A stretch of DNA of 64,000 nt from Ascochyta rabiei (GCF_004011695.2 NC_082410.1:1240001-1304000), one strand, 5' to 3'; shown: positions 9,531-21,312, numbered from the stretch's first letter. Notes: generated by a model not told the origin, from the sequence alone. Made by a program: numbers and translations.

Positions 9531-10676
9531 ATTGACTGTACCTCCCAGGGTTGGCACTGGAAGAAACTGACTTGAGAGAAATTGGAAAAGAAAGACCTCA
9601 GGACTCAGAATGAGCTGCAGAATGCGGAGTCCCCGACCTTGATATTTCTACCCCGTGTTGATTGTTCCGTCTGTGTGTTGCATCCCCAGTTGCCCCGGCT
9701 TCTTAACCCCATGCGGACGTCCTACTCCGCAATGTTGGGAGCACCAATGCCACGCCCGCCATTCATGAGCTTGGTCTATCATGGTGCGGCCCACCGTAGG
9801 ATTCGCTACGACCAAGACCAACCCTGAATCGCTAGTCCCCCAGGTTCGGCGCCCCGGATGTCATGTCGGCCATACAGAGTGTGGAGTGCGGGGTCTTGTC
9901 GCTGCAGGATCAAGCAATGTGGATATGCCACAGTCTTGGCTGATTGGCATGTCGGTGAAGAGACGGTGCAAAGCAGGCCGAAGAGCGCCTCTGATGAGTC
10001 GCATGTGCATGTGACGATGTTACCTCGTGAGATCATCAGGCGAAGATACTGTAAGCGGTTGCCACGGCTGGTGGAAATATTTTGCCGCAGAACCGAGAGG
10101 CCATCAGTGGCTTCTTTCACAATCTAGCGTAGGAAGCCTCCCCAGTCAGTCGAACCTGCCTTTCATTTTCCTGCCCAGCCTGAGACCCGCCTGGCCAAAC
10201 ACGCGACCTGCAAGCACTTCATCGGCGCAACTGCCGACAAACACCGGTATATTGCATGCCGAGGACGGCTACTCTTCCCTTCTGTGCGGTCGGTGGTGGT
10301 GTTGAGCGTCGATAGAGTTGCAAGGAAGGCAAGAGCCGCGCTCCCACGAACCTTGGGGACTCCACATGTTGACAGCGACCCCACGTGGAGACCAGCACCC
10401 TCGTCGGCACCACCGGTGTAGAGGGTAACGATGTCGGTGCAGCATGACACGAATCCGGCAATGAGCTTCGTTAGGTTTAACTTATGCATTAGAAGCTTCC
10501 CAGACTTGTTCTCGCGCGTCCAGTTCCACCGTGTCATCTATTTCCTCGTTTTCTGAGCACCTACACGCGTTTCTCGAGCTACTGTGCTTTCGCAGGCTAC
10601 AGAACCTCCAAGCCTCCTATCCAGAGCTTCTCACAAGACCTTGCGCAGTGAATTGGACACGCCCAGCGATTTCAAG
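9531..10676. promoter_or_regulatory. Divergent intergenic region, MFS transporter / GH105
   Basis: A 1146-nt gap between two outward-facing genes, long enough for shared regulation. I find no coding exon. The open frames in it are short and overlap in all frames. No specific operator could be named. Confidence 0.4.
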
Positions 10677-11810
10677 ATGTCGTCGCTTACCATCCACGAG
10701 CTCAAGAAGGAGCAAATCACAACTTCAATCGACCTTCTCACGCAAAATTTGATCAACATTGCTGACACAACTGGCGAATTCCTGCTCAAGCTTCCTGATG
10801 GCCGCATCATCGACACCAAAGGCTGGGACGGCTGGGAGTGGACGCACGGCATCGGTCTGTACGGTCTTTGGCACTACTACACTCTGACCGGCAACCAAGC
10901 CACAAAAGACATCATGCTGGGCTGGTACTCCAAGCAGCTCTCCAAAGGCACAACCAAGAACATCAACACCATGTCCCCGTTCCTCGCGCTGGCGTACCTG
11001 TACGAGGACACAGGCGACAAGACATTCATCCCTTGGCTGGACACGTGGGCGGAGTGGGTGATGCACGACTTGCCGCGCACAAAGTACGGTGGTTTCCAGC
11101 ACGAGACGTATCTCGAGTACAACAAGGACGAGCTCTGGGACGACACGCTCATGATGAGCGCGCTGCCTCTGGCTAAGATCGGACTCACGCTCAACCGACC
11201 CGAGTACATTGAGGAAGCGAAGAGGCAATTTATTCTGCACTGCCAGTACCTGTTTGATCCCACGACAGGGCTGTTCTTCCACGGGTGGAAGTTCGAGGAC
11301 AAGGACGGGAAGGTGGGACACAACTTTGCGCGGGCGAGGTGGGCGAGAGGAAATTCGTGGCTGACCATTGTCATCCCTGACTTTATCGAGCTTTTGGATT
11401 TGAAGGAATCGGATCCGACAAGGTTGTTCCTTGTCGGCATTCTCGAAGCGCAGTGCAAGGCGCTGGTCAAGCTGCAGCAGGAGGACGGCATGTGGTGCAC
11501 ATTGCTCGATGTTCCGGCTTCCGAGGGCTCGTACGTTGAGGCATCAGCAACGGCTGGGTTCGCGTACGGTATGCTGAAGGCTGTGAGGAAGCGTTATCTC
11601 AAGGGCTCGGAGTACCAAGACTCGGCGGTCAGGGCCATCAAGGCTGTCCTTGCCAACATTAACCCCGAGGGTGAGCTGCTGAACACCAGTTTTGGCACGG
11701 GCATGGGACACACACTGCAGCACTACAAGGATATTGCGGTCACAAGCATGCCTTACGGCCAAGCTATGGCTATCATGGCACTTGGCGAGTTCTTGAGGTC
11801 GTTTATCTAG
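10677..11810 (+). CDS. GH105-type unsaturated rhamnogalacturonyl/glucuronyl hydrolase
   Basis: Intronless 377-aa enzyme starting at ATG 10677 in the context TTCAAGATGTCG; codons upstream in the same frame have no ATG. It has the alpha6/alpha6-barrel pattern of GH88/GH105. Landmarks are WDGWEWTHGIGLYGLWHYY, GGFQHETY, LWDDTLMMSALPLAKIG (this Asp is the expected general acid), FFHGWKFEDKDGKVGHNFARARWARGNSW, and the C-terminal SASATAGFAYGMLKAVRK-like helix. These enzymes hydrate unsaturated uronic sugars left by polysaccharide lyases on rhamnogalacturonan. No signal peptide is present, so it acts in the cytosol. A divergent sugar-acid-type MFS transporter next door fits uptake followed by hydrolysis. 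Confidence 0.9.
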   Translation: MSSLTIHELKKEQITTSIDLLTQNLINIADTTGEFLLKLPDGRIIDTKGWDGWEWTHGIGLYGLWHYYTLTGNQATKDIMLGWYSKQLSKGTTKNINTMSPFLALAYLYEDTGDKTFIPWLDTWAEWVMHDLPRTKYGGFQHETYLEYNKDELWDDTLMMSALPLAKIGLTLNRPEYIEEAKRQFILHCQYLFDPTTGLFFHGWKFEDKDGKVGHNFARARWARGNSWLTIVIPDFIELLDLKESDPTRLFLVGILEAQCKALVKLQQEDGMWCTLLDVPASEGSYVEASATAGFAYGMLKAVRKRYLKGSEYQDSAVRAIKAVLANINPEGELLNTSFGTGMGHTLQHYKDIAVTSMPYGQAMAIMALGEFLRSFI

Positions 11811-13174
11811 ATTTCGCATAACTTCTTGTATTTACGAAGCAATGATATGAACAACAGATAGTGTCGAAGCTGCAGCCTTGACCATCTTCATGATCAAACA
11901 GTGCCGCACAGTTTAGTCACACCTGGCAATATGACCTGATTGATGCAAGTAGCGAATGGTGTAGCTGCAGGCGAGTTTAGCCAACAATGGAAGTCCAATC
12001 AGCATCACATCCTAAATGGTGTTACTTTTCTCTGTCTACTTGTACTCTTTACACGGTTATTCAATACTTGCGTTCGCGATGTTGTGCAATATCTTCACAG
12101 TCTGTTCGATCACCACATCACCTGGTGCACCATGCATTATCAAAACAGCTATTCTCAGCCTACCCAAAGTGAACGAGCATGTCTCGTGCTGTTTCTGTCA
12201 TAAACATCGGTTTCAACCCCGCACTAGGTAGTAAGTCATGTCTCATCTGAATGATTACTGCGGTTTTCTCAACCTTTCCTTGTGACCTGGGCTGTCGAGA
12301 TTCCCAAGCACAGACCGTTCTTACAAATGACCTTCTCCATGTTCTACAGATGACTTATTCCATCTTACGTCCAAGACAACAGTAGGCCTCAATTCCCAGT
12401 GATCTAGGGGGGACGCGTATGCGTTCGCGAACAGCAGCATTGCGTATCGATAAAAAGCGCCACTTGTTGTTGTGGGGATAACGATGTGGAGATTCGGGGA
12501 GAGACGTAGCAGTCAATTGATGTTTGCGATGGCAATTGCTTGCCAAGCACAAAACACATGGTCAGTCTATAATTTACGGACCGGTAGATGTTATAGTCAG
12601 TGACGGTGGCGTAGAAGCGCATAGAATGGACGAGGCTTGAGCGCGGTGCAGGCTGCAACGCAAGTGAAGATATTGAGGGTTGAGGCTATGCAAGGCTGAC
12701 AGCGCGGAGGTGAACGATGCTTGCAGCTCAGCCTGCGAACTTGGAGTGACGGCAGCCGCGTGGTAGGCAATTGCATAGCGGCAGCACACAGACGCGGTCA
12801 GTGATTGCTGCGACACGTAGCAAGTGCTCACAACAGTGGACAGGCACCTGCAGGCGCCGCGCCCCTCACGGAGTGGAGCCGTTGCTGGGGAGTGGAGGCT
12901 CGCGGGATTTGGCTCTGAGCAGCCTGGTGTTGTGAGACAGCGGCTAATTGGGGTTGGCTGCTTTCGAAAGGCGAATTTCGAGCTTGTGCTGGTGTATGAT
13001 GCAAGACGGGCAACGTGTGCATACAGAGAAGTCGGGCCAAAAAAGTTGAGGATTCTGGCCACTCCTCGTGAGCTTCTGTTTGTACTCGGCTTCGTTCTAC
13101 AAGCAATGTCTTCGCGGCGTCTGCTGGTGTGATTGGCTAACGCGCAGCAGACCGCCCGAGACACCTGGCCCCAC

Positions 13175-13187
13175 TTCCAGAACATTC
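13175..13187 (+). promoter_or_regulatory. Perfect three-unit heat-shock element upstream of HSP90
   Basis: TTCCAGAACATTC fits TTCnnGAAnnTTC, the trimeric binding site of heat-shock factor, with no mismatch. It lies about 50 bp upstream of a TATA-like CTATATG (13236-13242) and about 300 bp upstream of the HSP90 start codon. Confidence 0.85.
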
Positions 13188-13235
13188 TGCCTGCTCCAAG
13201 AACTTCGACCGGATTCTGAAGCTCCCCACTAGGGC

Positions 13236-13242
13236 CTATATG
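13236..13242 (+). promoter_or_regulatory. TATA-like box of HSP90
   Basis: CTATATG lies between the heat-shock element and the 5' UTR intron, the expected place for a core promoter of a strongly induced gene. Confidence 0.55.
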
Positions 13243-13385
13243 AGCACCAAACTCTGCCTCTTCGCCCTCGTTTCTCCATTGAAGTGCTCTCACCACACCT
13301 TACACTCATAGACATATTGTCTCAGCGCTTGCTCTTGCACACACACCACAGCAGAGCTTGATACCACCTCTACCCCGCCTAATTT

Positions 13386-13470
13386 GTACGTTTGTCTCTA
13401 CACCGACATTGCAGCTTCACAGTGTCGTGAGGCTACAGCCGCCGCTCAGGTCTAACGAGTCTTCTCACAG
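13386..13470 (+). other. 5' UTR intron of HSP90
   Basis: GTACGT donor, TCTAACG branch point and CTTCTCACAG acceptor, 85 nt, ending 17 nt before the start codon. The coding sequence has no other intron. Confidence 0.75.
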
Positions 13471-13487
13471 CCCACACAACCGCCACC

Positions 13488-15593
13488 ATGTCTGGTGAAA
13501 CCTTCGAGTTCCAGGCTGAGATCTCTCAGCTGCTCGGCCTCATCATCAACACCGTCTACTCAAACAAGGAGATCTTCCTGCGAGAACTCATCTCCAACGC
13601 CTCCGATGCCATCGACAAGATCAGATATGAGTCTCTGTCAGACCCCAGCAAGCTGGACACCGGCAAGGACCTCCGCGTCGACATCATCCCCAACAAGGAG
13701 AACAAGACCCTCACCATCCAGGACAGCGGTATTGGTATGACCAAGGCTGACCTGATCAACAACCTTGGTACCATTGCCCGCTCTGGCACCAAGCAGTTCA
13801 TGGAGGCCCTCACTGCCGGTGCTGACATTTCCATGATCGGTCAGTTTGGTGTTGGTTTCTACTCTGCCTACCTTGTCGCCGACCGCGTCACCGTCGTCTC
13901 CAAGAACAACGATGACGAGCAGTACATCTGGGAGTCCAGCGCTGGTGGCACTTTCAAGATCACTGAGGATACCGAGGGCGAGCAGATTGGCCGCGGTACC
14001 AAGATCATCCTTCACCTGAAGGACGAGCAGCTCGACTACCTCAACGAGTCCAAGATCAAGGAGGTCGTCAAGAAGCACTCCGAGTTCATCTCCTACCCCA
14101 TCTACCTCCACGTTCTCAAGGAGACTGAGACCGAGGTCGAGGATGAGGATGCCGCCGCCGAGACCACCGAGGGTGACGACAACAAGCCCAAGGTTGAGGA
14201 GGTCGACGACGAGGAGGAGGAGAAGAAGGAGAAGAAGACCAAGAAGGTCAAGGAGTCCAAGATCGAGGAGGAGGAGCTCAACAAGACCAAGCCCATCTGG
14301 ACACGCAACCCTGCCGACATCTCCCAGGAGGAGTACGGTTCCTTCTACAAGTCCCTCTCCAACGACTGGGAGGACCACCTCGCCGTCAAGCACTTCTCTG
14401 TTGAGGGTCAGCTCGAGTTCCGCGCCATCCTCTTCGTTCCCAAGCGCGCCCCCTTCGACCTGTTCGAGACCAAGAAGACCAAGAACAACATCAAGCTCTA
14501 CGTCCGCCGTGTCTTCATCACTGACGACGCCACCGAGCTCATCCCTGAGTGGCTGAGCTTCGTCAAGGGTGTCGTCGACTCTGAGGACCTTCCTCTCAAC
14601 CTGTCCCGTGAGACTCTCCAGCAGAACAAGATCATGAAGGTCATCCGCAAGAACATTGTCAAGAAGACCCTCGAGCTCTTCAACGAGATCGCCGAGGACC
14701 GCGAGCAGTTCGACAAGTTCTACACTGCCTTTGGCAAGAACATCAAGCTTGGTATCCACGAGGACTCCCAGAACCGCTCGCAGCTTGCTAAGCTCCTGCG
14801 ATTCAACTCCACCAAGTCTGGCGAGGAGCTCACTTCCCTCACCGACTACGTCACCCGCATGCCCGAGCACCAGAAGCAGATGTACTACATCACCGGCGAG
14901 TCGCTCAAGGCTGTCCAGAAGTCTCCTTTCCTCGACACTCTCAAGGACAAGGGCTTCGAGGTTCTCTTCCTTGTCGACCCCATCGACGAGTACGCCATGA
15001 CTCAGCTCAAGGAGTTCGACGGCAAGAAGCTTGTCGACATCACCAAGGACTTCGAGCTTGAGGAGTCTGAGGAGGAGAAGGCTGAGCGCGAGGCCGAGGA
15101 GAAGGAGTACGAGAGCCTCGCCAAGAGCCTCAAGAACGTTCTCGGCGACAAGGTCGAGAAGGTTGTTGTCTCTCACAAGCTCATCGGCTCCCCCTGCGCC
15201 ATCCGTACCGGCCAGTTCGGTTGGTCCGCCAACATGGAGCGCATCATGAAGGCCCAGGCTCTCCGTGACACCTCCATGAGCTCCTACATGTCTTCCAAGA
15301 AGACCTTCGAGATCTCGCCCAAGTCTGCCATCATCAAGGAGCTCAAGCGCAAGGTCGAGGCCGATGGCGAGGAGGACCGCACCGTCAAGTCCATCACCAT
15401 GCTCCTCTTCGAGACCTCGCTCCTTGTCTCTGGCTTCACCATTGACGAGCCCGTCCAGTACGCCGAGCGCATCCACAAGCTCGTCTCCCTCGGCCTTAAC
15501 GTCGACGAGGAGGTCGAGACGGAGCAGGAGACCAAGGACGCCGAGGAGGCACCCGCTGCTGCTGGCGAGAGCGCTATGGAGGAGGTTGACTAA
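13488..15593 (+). CDS. HSP90: Heat-shock protein HSP90 (HSP82)
   Basis: Intronless 701-aa cytosolic chaperone. The GHKL ATPase domain covers about residues 1-215, with [34 protein letters not shown] and [17 protein letters not shown] highly acidic/basic linker follows (about 215-265, runs of Glu and Lys). The middle domain contains [20 protein letters not shown] and the catalytic-loop segment [13 protein letters not shown]. The C-terminal dimerisation domain ends in MEEVD, the docking motif for TPR co-chaperones. Codon choice is strongly biased to C-ending codons, as for a highly expressed gene. The start has a GCCACCATGTC context. Heat-shock control is shown by the upstream element. Confidence 0.98.
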   Translation: MSGETFEFQAEISQLLGLIINTVYSNKEIFLRELISNASDAIDKIRYESLSDPSKLDTGKDLRVDIIPNKENKTLTIQDSGIGMTKADLINNLGTIARSGTKQFMEALTAGADISMIGQFGVGFYSAYLVADRVTVVSKNNDDEQYIWESSAGGTFKITEDTEGEQIGRGTKIILHLKDEQLDYLNESKIKEVVKKHSEFISYPIYLHVLKETETEVEDEDAAAETTEGDDNKPKVEEVDDEEEEKKEKKTKKVKESKIEEEELNKTKPIWTRNPADISQEEYGSFYKSLSNDWEDHLAVKHFSVEGQLEFRAILFVPKRAPFDLFETKKTKNNIKLYVRRVFITDDATELIPEWLSFVKGVVDSEDLPLNLSRETLQQNKIMKVIRKNIVKKTLELFNEIAEDREQFDKFYTAFGKNIKLGIHEDSQNRSQLAKLLRFNSTKSGEELTSLTDYVTRMPEHQKQMYYITGESLKAVQKSPFLDTLKDKGFEVLFLVDPIDEYAMTQLKEFDGKKLVDITKDFELEESEEEKAEREAEEKEYESLAKSLKNVLGDKVEKVVVSHKLIGSPCAIRTGQFGWSANMERIMKAQALRDTSMSSYMSSKKTFEISPKSAIIKELKRKVEADGEEDRTVKSITMLLFETSLLVSGFTIDEPVQYAERIHKLVSLGLNVDEEVETEQETKDAEEAPAAAGESAMEEVD

Positions 15594-16121
15594 GCGCATT
15601 GCCATCTTTGTTCGTTTCGAAAAGTTTGGTCGGCGCTTTGATATCCCTTTCACGTGTCATGGCTTTTCTTTTTCTTTTCTTGCCTCACTTGCGTGACGAT
15701 TAGCTTAATCTACGTCGGCGTCTAAGAGTGGTGGTGGTGTCACGCTTCACGAGTAAATGGATATCCCGCAATGTACTCTAGGTAGATTTACCTTTGGGTG
15801 GCTCTGAGCATGTCTCAGCAGCTGATTCATGAATGACGAAAATTTCAAAAACACTTGTTCTTGTTCAAGCTGCTCATTGTGTGTATTCCCGAAACTACGT
15901 CCCCGACCCCACTATGCCGCCAACGTGCAACGTCATCCCAGCTTTTCCCGTCGGGAGGCCGTTTAGAACCAACGTGTACTGCCTGATCGAGCATCGTTTA
16001 CTTCCAGCTTGGACGTCCCACCACCCACGATAAGCTTTCCCGCAGGAGTTGTGATGCAATAGTGATAAGCGATAACTCATAAGTAGCAGTGTATGACAGC
16101 AAACGCAATTCAAACAACAAG
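15594..16121. other. Intergenic gap, HSP90 / M20 amidohydrolase
   Basis: A 528-nt gap with the HSP90 3' UTR and the promoter of the next plus-strand gene. No other feature is seen. Confidence 0.35.
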
Positions 16122-17584
16122 ATGCCTTCTCTCAGCGAGATTGTCAACAACCACAAGCCGGACCTCAACGCCTACAAGGAACTGTGTGAGTACCTGTACG
16201 TTGCCGGGTGGTTTCGGCGTCTTCTCAGTGTCGAATCTTGTTCCATTATTATCTGGTGACGGATGAAGCTACCACACACGTGACAGCGTTATACACCACA
16301 TCTACTAACACCTGCCAGATAAATGGTTCCACACGCACCCGGAGCTCTCCTTCTGCGAGGCAGAAACCGCTGCAGCCATCGCCAAGCATCTTGAGACCTT
16401 GAACGCTTTTGAGATCCACCGCCACATTGGCGGACACGGGCTCGCAGCCGTGTTGAAGAACGGCGCAGGCAAGACGCTGCTCCTGCGTGCTGACATCGAC
16501 GCGCTGCCCGTGCAAGAGCAGACGGGGCTTGGGTACGCGAGCACGAAGCGCATGAAGGACGTCGAGGGCGTGGAGAAGCCGGTTATGCATGCGTGCGGTC
16601 ACGACATGCACATCACGGCGCTGCTGGCTGCTGCGGAGACGCTGGTGCGAGCCAGAGATGCGTGGAGCGGTACGCTGATTCTCGTGTTCCAGCCTGCGGA
16701 GGAGAAGGGCAAGGGCGCGCAGGCCATGGTCGACGATGGCCTGTACAGCAAGGTCCCCATCCCGGACGTGGTGGTAGGCGCGCACGTCATGCCTGAGAAA
16801 GCAGGCGTTATTGGGACAAAGCAGGGACTCATAGCCAGCTCGGCCGACTCGTATCTGTATGCTTTCTTCTCTTTGACTCGTCCGCGATATAAACGACTGA
16901 CCGACCACCCCCAGCCTCAAGATCAAAGGCCGCCAAACCCACGCCTCGACCCCTCACCGCGGCAACGACCCCATCGTGCAAGCCGCAGCCACCATCCTCC
17001 GTCTGCAGACCATCGTGGCGCGAGAAGTCGACCCGCTAGACTTCGCCGTCGTGACCGTCGCCGCGATGCACGCCGGCGACGCGGAGAACATCATCCCAGA
17101 CACAGCCGAGCTCAAACTCGACATCCGCGCCGCAAACCCGACGACACGCGCCCGCGTCCTCGCGAGCGTGCGCAGCATCGTCGACGCAGAGGCCCTGGCG
17201 TCCAGCAACCCGCTCGTGCCGGAGATGACGCAGATTCGCAATTTCCCCTTGCTGTTCAACGACGCGACGGTCACGTCGACGCTGGAGTCGGCGTTCGCGG
17301 CGCACTTTGAAAACAGCGAGTACGCGGCGTACACGCCTGACATTGCGCGGCTGCAGGGCAGCGAGGATTTCGGCGTCCTGGCTACGGCTGTGGGGCGGCC
17401 GAGTTGTTTTTTCCTGTACGGCGGCACGGATCCGGAGCTGTATGAGCGGTTGGAGAAGGGGGAGAAGATGGGCGAGCTGCCCGGGAACCACAGTCCGTTT
17501 TTCGCGCCCGTCGTGCAGCCTACGCTGGCCGTTGGGGTCGAGGGATATGCAGTGTCTGCGCTGGCGTTTCTGGGCAAGGCGTGA
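16122..17584 (+). CDS. M20-family amidohydrolase (IAA-amino-acid hydrolase-like peptidase)
   Basis: Three exons (16122-16185, 16319-16850, 16915-17584) encode 421 aa. This is the M20D type: THPELSFCE near the N-terminus, LLLRADIDALPVQEQTG, HACGHDMH (metal-binding Cys/His), FQPAEEKGKG (catalytic and metal Glu), then the lid domain KGRQTHASTPHRGNDPI and the last metal region LQGSEDFGV. Relatives hydrolyse N-acyl amino acids such as indole-acetyl or hippuryl conjugates; the substrate here is unknown. Intron 1 (133 nt) has a CTACTAAC branch point, and intron 2 (64 nt) restores ADSLKIKGRQTHAS. There is no signal peptide, so it is cytosolic. Confidence 0.9.
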
Positions 17585-18476
17585 GAAGAAGGGCCACCAT
17601 CACCTACCGACTGACTGACCGACCGACAGTGGGGAAGTTGTAGTTTGCAAGATTCGTTGTATTTGCGAGGAAATTGTACATACACGTACACCTCTCTCTC
17701 CCTGGTATATCCTCACCCTACCCCACCCCACCAAACGCCCATCCCATCCTTCTCCAACTCAATCTGTCGCGATCTGCATCTGTATACACACGCTGCAAAG
17801 GAAAGAGAGAAAGTAGCCGCAAACCCGCTTGAGCCCAGTCTAACCACCCAAGCACCCCTCCCACTTAACTCGCTACGCTACGTAAGGCGGAAAACCCTGT
17901 ATCTTCGTGACGTGTAAAGCAACCAAACGGCGAGAAATCGAAGCCAGCCCAGCGAAAATGCCAGAGGAAAAGAGAGAAAAAAAAAAGAAGAAACGAGGCA
18001 GCGGCGACAGGGCGGGAATGTGTGTACAGGTAGAGAAATGCGCTGCGTCAGCCATTGCGCAAGAGCGAGAAGAAAGAAAGAAGAGAGAAGAAAGAAGCAA
18101 GAAACAGGGAAGATCAGGCGGCCGGAAAAGGAGGAGAAGAAGAAGAGACCGGCCAAGCGCTGACAGAGAAACAAGACATTAAGCTATCTCCAAGTTTCTT
18201 TTGGCGGGGGAAAAGGGACCGTTGCAGTGCGGGTGGAAAGACGCGCTTTTTGGACCCAAAAAAAAAGACCTCTTTGTACAGGTAAAGAGAAGGAGACGAG
18301 GAGGAGAATCGCGCGAATCCAATATAGCCGACAGGCTGAATCGTGGAGGAGGAAAAGATCCAGATGGTGCGGAAAGAGAGACAACACGCCAAGGGTGTAA
18401 ACGCGAATGCAACGCGACTTAGCTCTCAGTCAAGTCAAGAAGCCTCGCACCGTTCGTCCCTCATGCTATGCCATCC
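17585..18476. other. Convergent intergenic gap with a long purine-rich tract
   Basis: An 892-nt gap between the 3' ends of the M20 gene and palI. From about 17940 to 18360 the plus strand is strongly purine-rich (GA/A runs, including ten A's near 17975 and nine near 18258). On the palI sense strand this is a pyrimidine-rich tract, probably in its 3' UTR. No gene is supported. Confidence 0.5.
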
Positions 18477-20811
18477 CTACATGGCGTTCGCCCCTGGATA
18501 CCGCCCTGGCGCCTGTAGTCCGTTCTGCTGACCCATCATGGTAGCCGGCGGCGGCATGCCTCTCCCCCTTCCTCGTGCGCTGAAGCCTCCCCTGCCCCGT
18601 CCGCGGCCCATGCCAACACCAGGAATGGCAAAGTCCGGGTTCGCGGCGTTGGCGTCGAGAATCACATCTTCGGGCCTCATAGGCCTACCGCCGCCACGTC
18701 CATTGTACGGCCCGAAGTTGCCGGCTGGAGCGCCCATTTCGGGACGCCAGTTTGGGTTCACGGGGCGCTGGGATACAGATGTGAAGTGGGACGCTTCGGA
18801 CGCTGCAGGACTTCGTGAGCCGTCAGGCAGGTCGTCGTAGCTCGACGTTCTTGGCAGGTTGGGGTCGTTTAGCTGCTGGGGTGCGGAGAGGAGGTTCGGG
18901 TTCGACGAGTATGCGCCGGGCATGTTGCCGGGCACCAGCGACGACGGCATGGGTGGAGGGTTCTGGCGCACGGGCTCGGCGAATTTGGGGTCCACGTCCT
19001 CGTAGTAGTCGGAGCTGTGGTCGATGCTGTTGGAGTGGTTGTGGTTGGGCGGTGCGAAGCCGCCGACTTGGGAAAGCTGGGCAGGCATCTCGACGGGGGA
19101 GTCCATGATGGGGGAGAGGCCACGGCTGTTGGCGCTGTTCTTGGAGTTGTCGGAGGGCTGGCGCTCTTGATTCCAGTTGGAGCGGACGGGGAGGTACTGT
19201 GGTGGTTGGAGGCCCTGCTGTTGCTGCGGCTGCTGCTGTTTTTGCGGTGCAAGAAGCTCCCTGGTAGGTGTTAGCAATGCGTCGCCCTGGCAATAACGCG
19301 ATACTTACTCTTGAGAGTATGCGCTGGTTGGGCTCGTCAAGTCAGAGGGCCTGCGCTGCGGCGAGCTCGCTGGGAAACCGCCCTGCTGAAGCGCCAACAT
19401 GCCCTGAACGTCGTCGTCACTGTCTCGCAGACCGTAGTTTGCGTTTTGAATCGGATTCACAGGCGGGGTACCAATACGCGAGTCCATCTCGATCGCTTGT
19501 CCTATGGCGAGAGGAGGTTGAGGTGATGCACCCCTGTTGCCTTGGCCGTATGGTGAATGCTCACGCGGCGGTGGACCTTGTCCATAAGGAGCTTGGCTGT
19601 AGTTGTTGTAGCCAGGAGGAGGCGCGCCTCGTCCCATAGGACCAGGGCCCATTCCACCAGGTCCGCCGCGCATGCCGCCACGGCCACCTTGCCAGCCTGG
19701 GGGCGGGGGACCGCGCATGCCTCCTCTTGGTCCGCCAAATCCTCCTCGACCAGGTACGCCGTAAGGAGCGCCTCGGGGAGGGGGCCCGCCTCGTCCTCGC
19801 ATTGGGCCGCCTCTGCCGCGTTGACCGCCTGGGCCAGCGTTCATCATGTACTGATCTTGGGGCATTGGTGGAATGGGGTTCCCGTACTGGTCGACTGGCT
19901 GGCGTCCACGGCCCGAGGGACCGCGCATTGGCGCAACCATGGGGTCTGAGCCATCTCTTCCAGCACTGCTGTTCGTCTTGAGCGAAGGGTTGCGTTGGTT
20001 GAGAGGCGTCATGTCCTCGGGCGAGTGCTGCTTCTGAAGCTCAAAGGAGGCGTATTCGTTGTCCTTGATTCCAGACGACATGGTGTCGTTTGACATGGGC
20101 GGCGGAGATTCGGCCTTGGGAAACTCGGTGGTCACTCTCGCATCACTGGGGCGATTTGCGTAGTAGGTCTGGCCGTTCATGTCGTCGTTCTCTGCGATGC
20201 GCCTCTTGCGTGCCTTGCGACTGACCAGGGTCCTGCGCATGGCACATGTCACGATTCCACTCGCAACAATGATGATGGTGGCAGCCAAGACAATCCATCC
20301 TCCCCAAGCAACGTGCGGAACGAAGAGCAGGATGTCGACGAGGAAGGCCAGCAGCGAGACCAGGAGGGTGGGAAAGGTGAAGATGAGCAGGGCCAGGAGG
20401 TAGCGCGGCGAGTGGGCGGGCGAGTGGAAGTGAGCAGCGATGGCGAGTCCGAAGCAGATCAGCGTCATGAAGGCGGCGACGGGGTGCACGATGAGGATGG
20501 AGGAGAGGGCATGGCGCGAAGCTGCGGGCAGGGAGAAGTCGGTGTCTGGCTGATCCTGGAACAAAGTCTCTGAAGGTCGAGGTCAGTTGCGGTCACTACA
20601 TGCAGATATCGAGCCACATACCCGTGTCGTAGCCAATCATGGGGCCTTTGCAGCTGCCGCCATTGGGACAGTAGCCCAGGACGCCAAAGTTGGTGCCGCG
20701 GTAGGTGGCAAGGGGGATGGCGGGAATGACGGGCGTCGAGAGGGTCGACAGCAGCAGCAGACAGAAGGCGACGAAGAACAATATGGATAGGGGCGTCGCG
20801 GGGCGAAGCAT
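18477..20811 (-). CDS. palI: pH-response regulator PalI/Rim9 family
   Basis: Three exons (20811-20622, 20569-19309, 19260-18477) encode 744 aa. The N-terminus MLRPATPLSILFFVAFCLLL and the following GTNFGVLGYCPNGG with IGYDT are hallmarks of PalI/Rim9. Four membrane segments are visible: residues about 8-28, then ILIVHPVAAFMTLICFGLAI, the LLALLIFTFPTLLVSLLAFLVD block and VLAATIIIVASGIVTCA. PalI helps place the PalH receptor at the plasma membrane to sense alkaline pH upstream of PacC. The long cytoplasmic tail is disordered, with an RGG/GR-rich block and a poly-Gln stretch at the start of exon 3, and ends in another GRGRGRGG run. Introns are 52 and 48 nt. A C14 run lies 15 nt upstream of the ATG. 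Confidence 0.9.
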
Positions 20812-20825
20812 GGTGGGCTACAGAT

Positions 20826-20839
20826 GGGGGGGGGGGGGG
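20826..20839. repeat. 14-nt G/C homopolymer in the palI leader
   Basis: A run of 14 G on the plus strand, which is C14 in the palI sense strand. It ends 15 nt upstream of the start codon, in the presumed 5' UTR. Confidence 0.9.
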
Positions 20840-21312
20840 TGCGCGCGAGGCCGGCTCTCGAGACGCGTGCTTCTGGCGGTGATGGTAGTCTGGAGCGACT
20901 GTCGTGGGCGCTGCGCTGTGGTGCAGGCGTGGGGGAGCTGCGCAGTCGAGGCGGTGCGGCAGACGGCAAGGCGTAGTACTGAGAACGGGCCGTACGCGCA
21001 GTGCGGCAGCGTGAAACGAGTGACGGTTGGAGTGGGACAGGCGATGCTTGTCTTGCCCTGCGCTCGCTCTACAACAACATGGACACGGCGGGGAGAGGGC
21101 AGCAACGTGGGCGACGACGTCTGGCAGAGCGCGTGCACGCTTGGGGGGCCGCTGGATGGCGCTGTCGAGGCGGGCAATCGGCAATCAATCGCGCGGGGAA
21201 GTGGGCGCAGCGAGGCAGGAGTGTCCACTGGGGCAGTCTGGAGGCAGCAGACGAGTGCGCGGCCAATGAAAGAAGTAGATGCCAGCGAGCGTTGAGCGAC
21301 ACCGTCTAGAAA

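Larger units (their letters stand above)
11811..13385. promoter_or_regulatory. Intergenic region between GH105 and HSP90
   Basis: A 1.57-kb gap. The proximal part is the HSP90 promoter with a heat-shock element and TATA-like box. A 240-codon minus-strand frame at 12574-13296 covers those elements, lacks recognisable motifs and is not called. Nothing else is supported. Confidence 0.45.

Noticed and set aside
12574..13296. 240-codon minus-strand frame upstream of HSP90
   Set aside because: It overlaps the heat-shock element and TATA-like box and shows no domain, signal peptide or composition typical of a protein.
13638..15653. 671-codon open frame antisense to HSP90
   Set aside because: It mirrors the C-rich third positions of HSP90 codons, is Leu/Val/Gly-rich with no motif, and starts from a non-conserved frame. 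Long antisense shadow frames are common opposite highly expressed genes.
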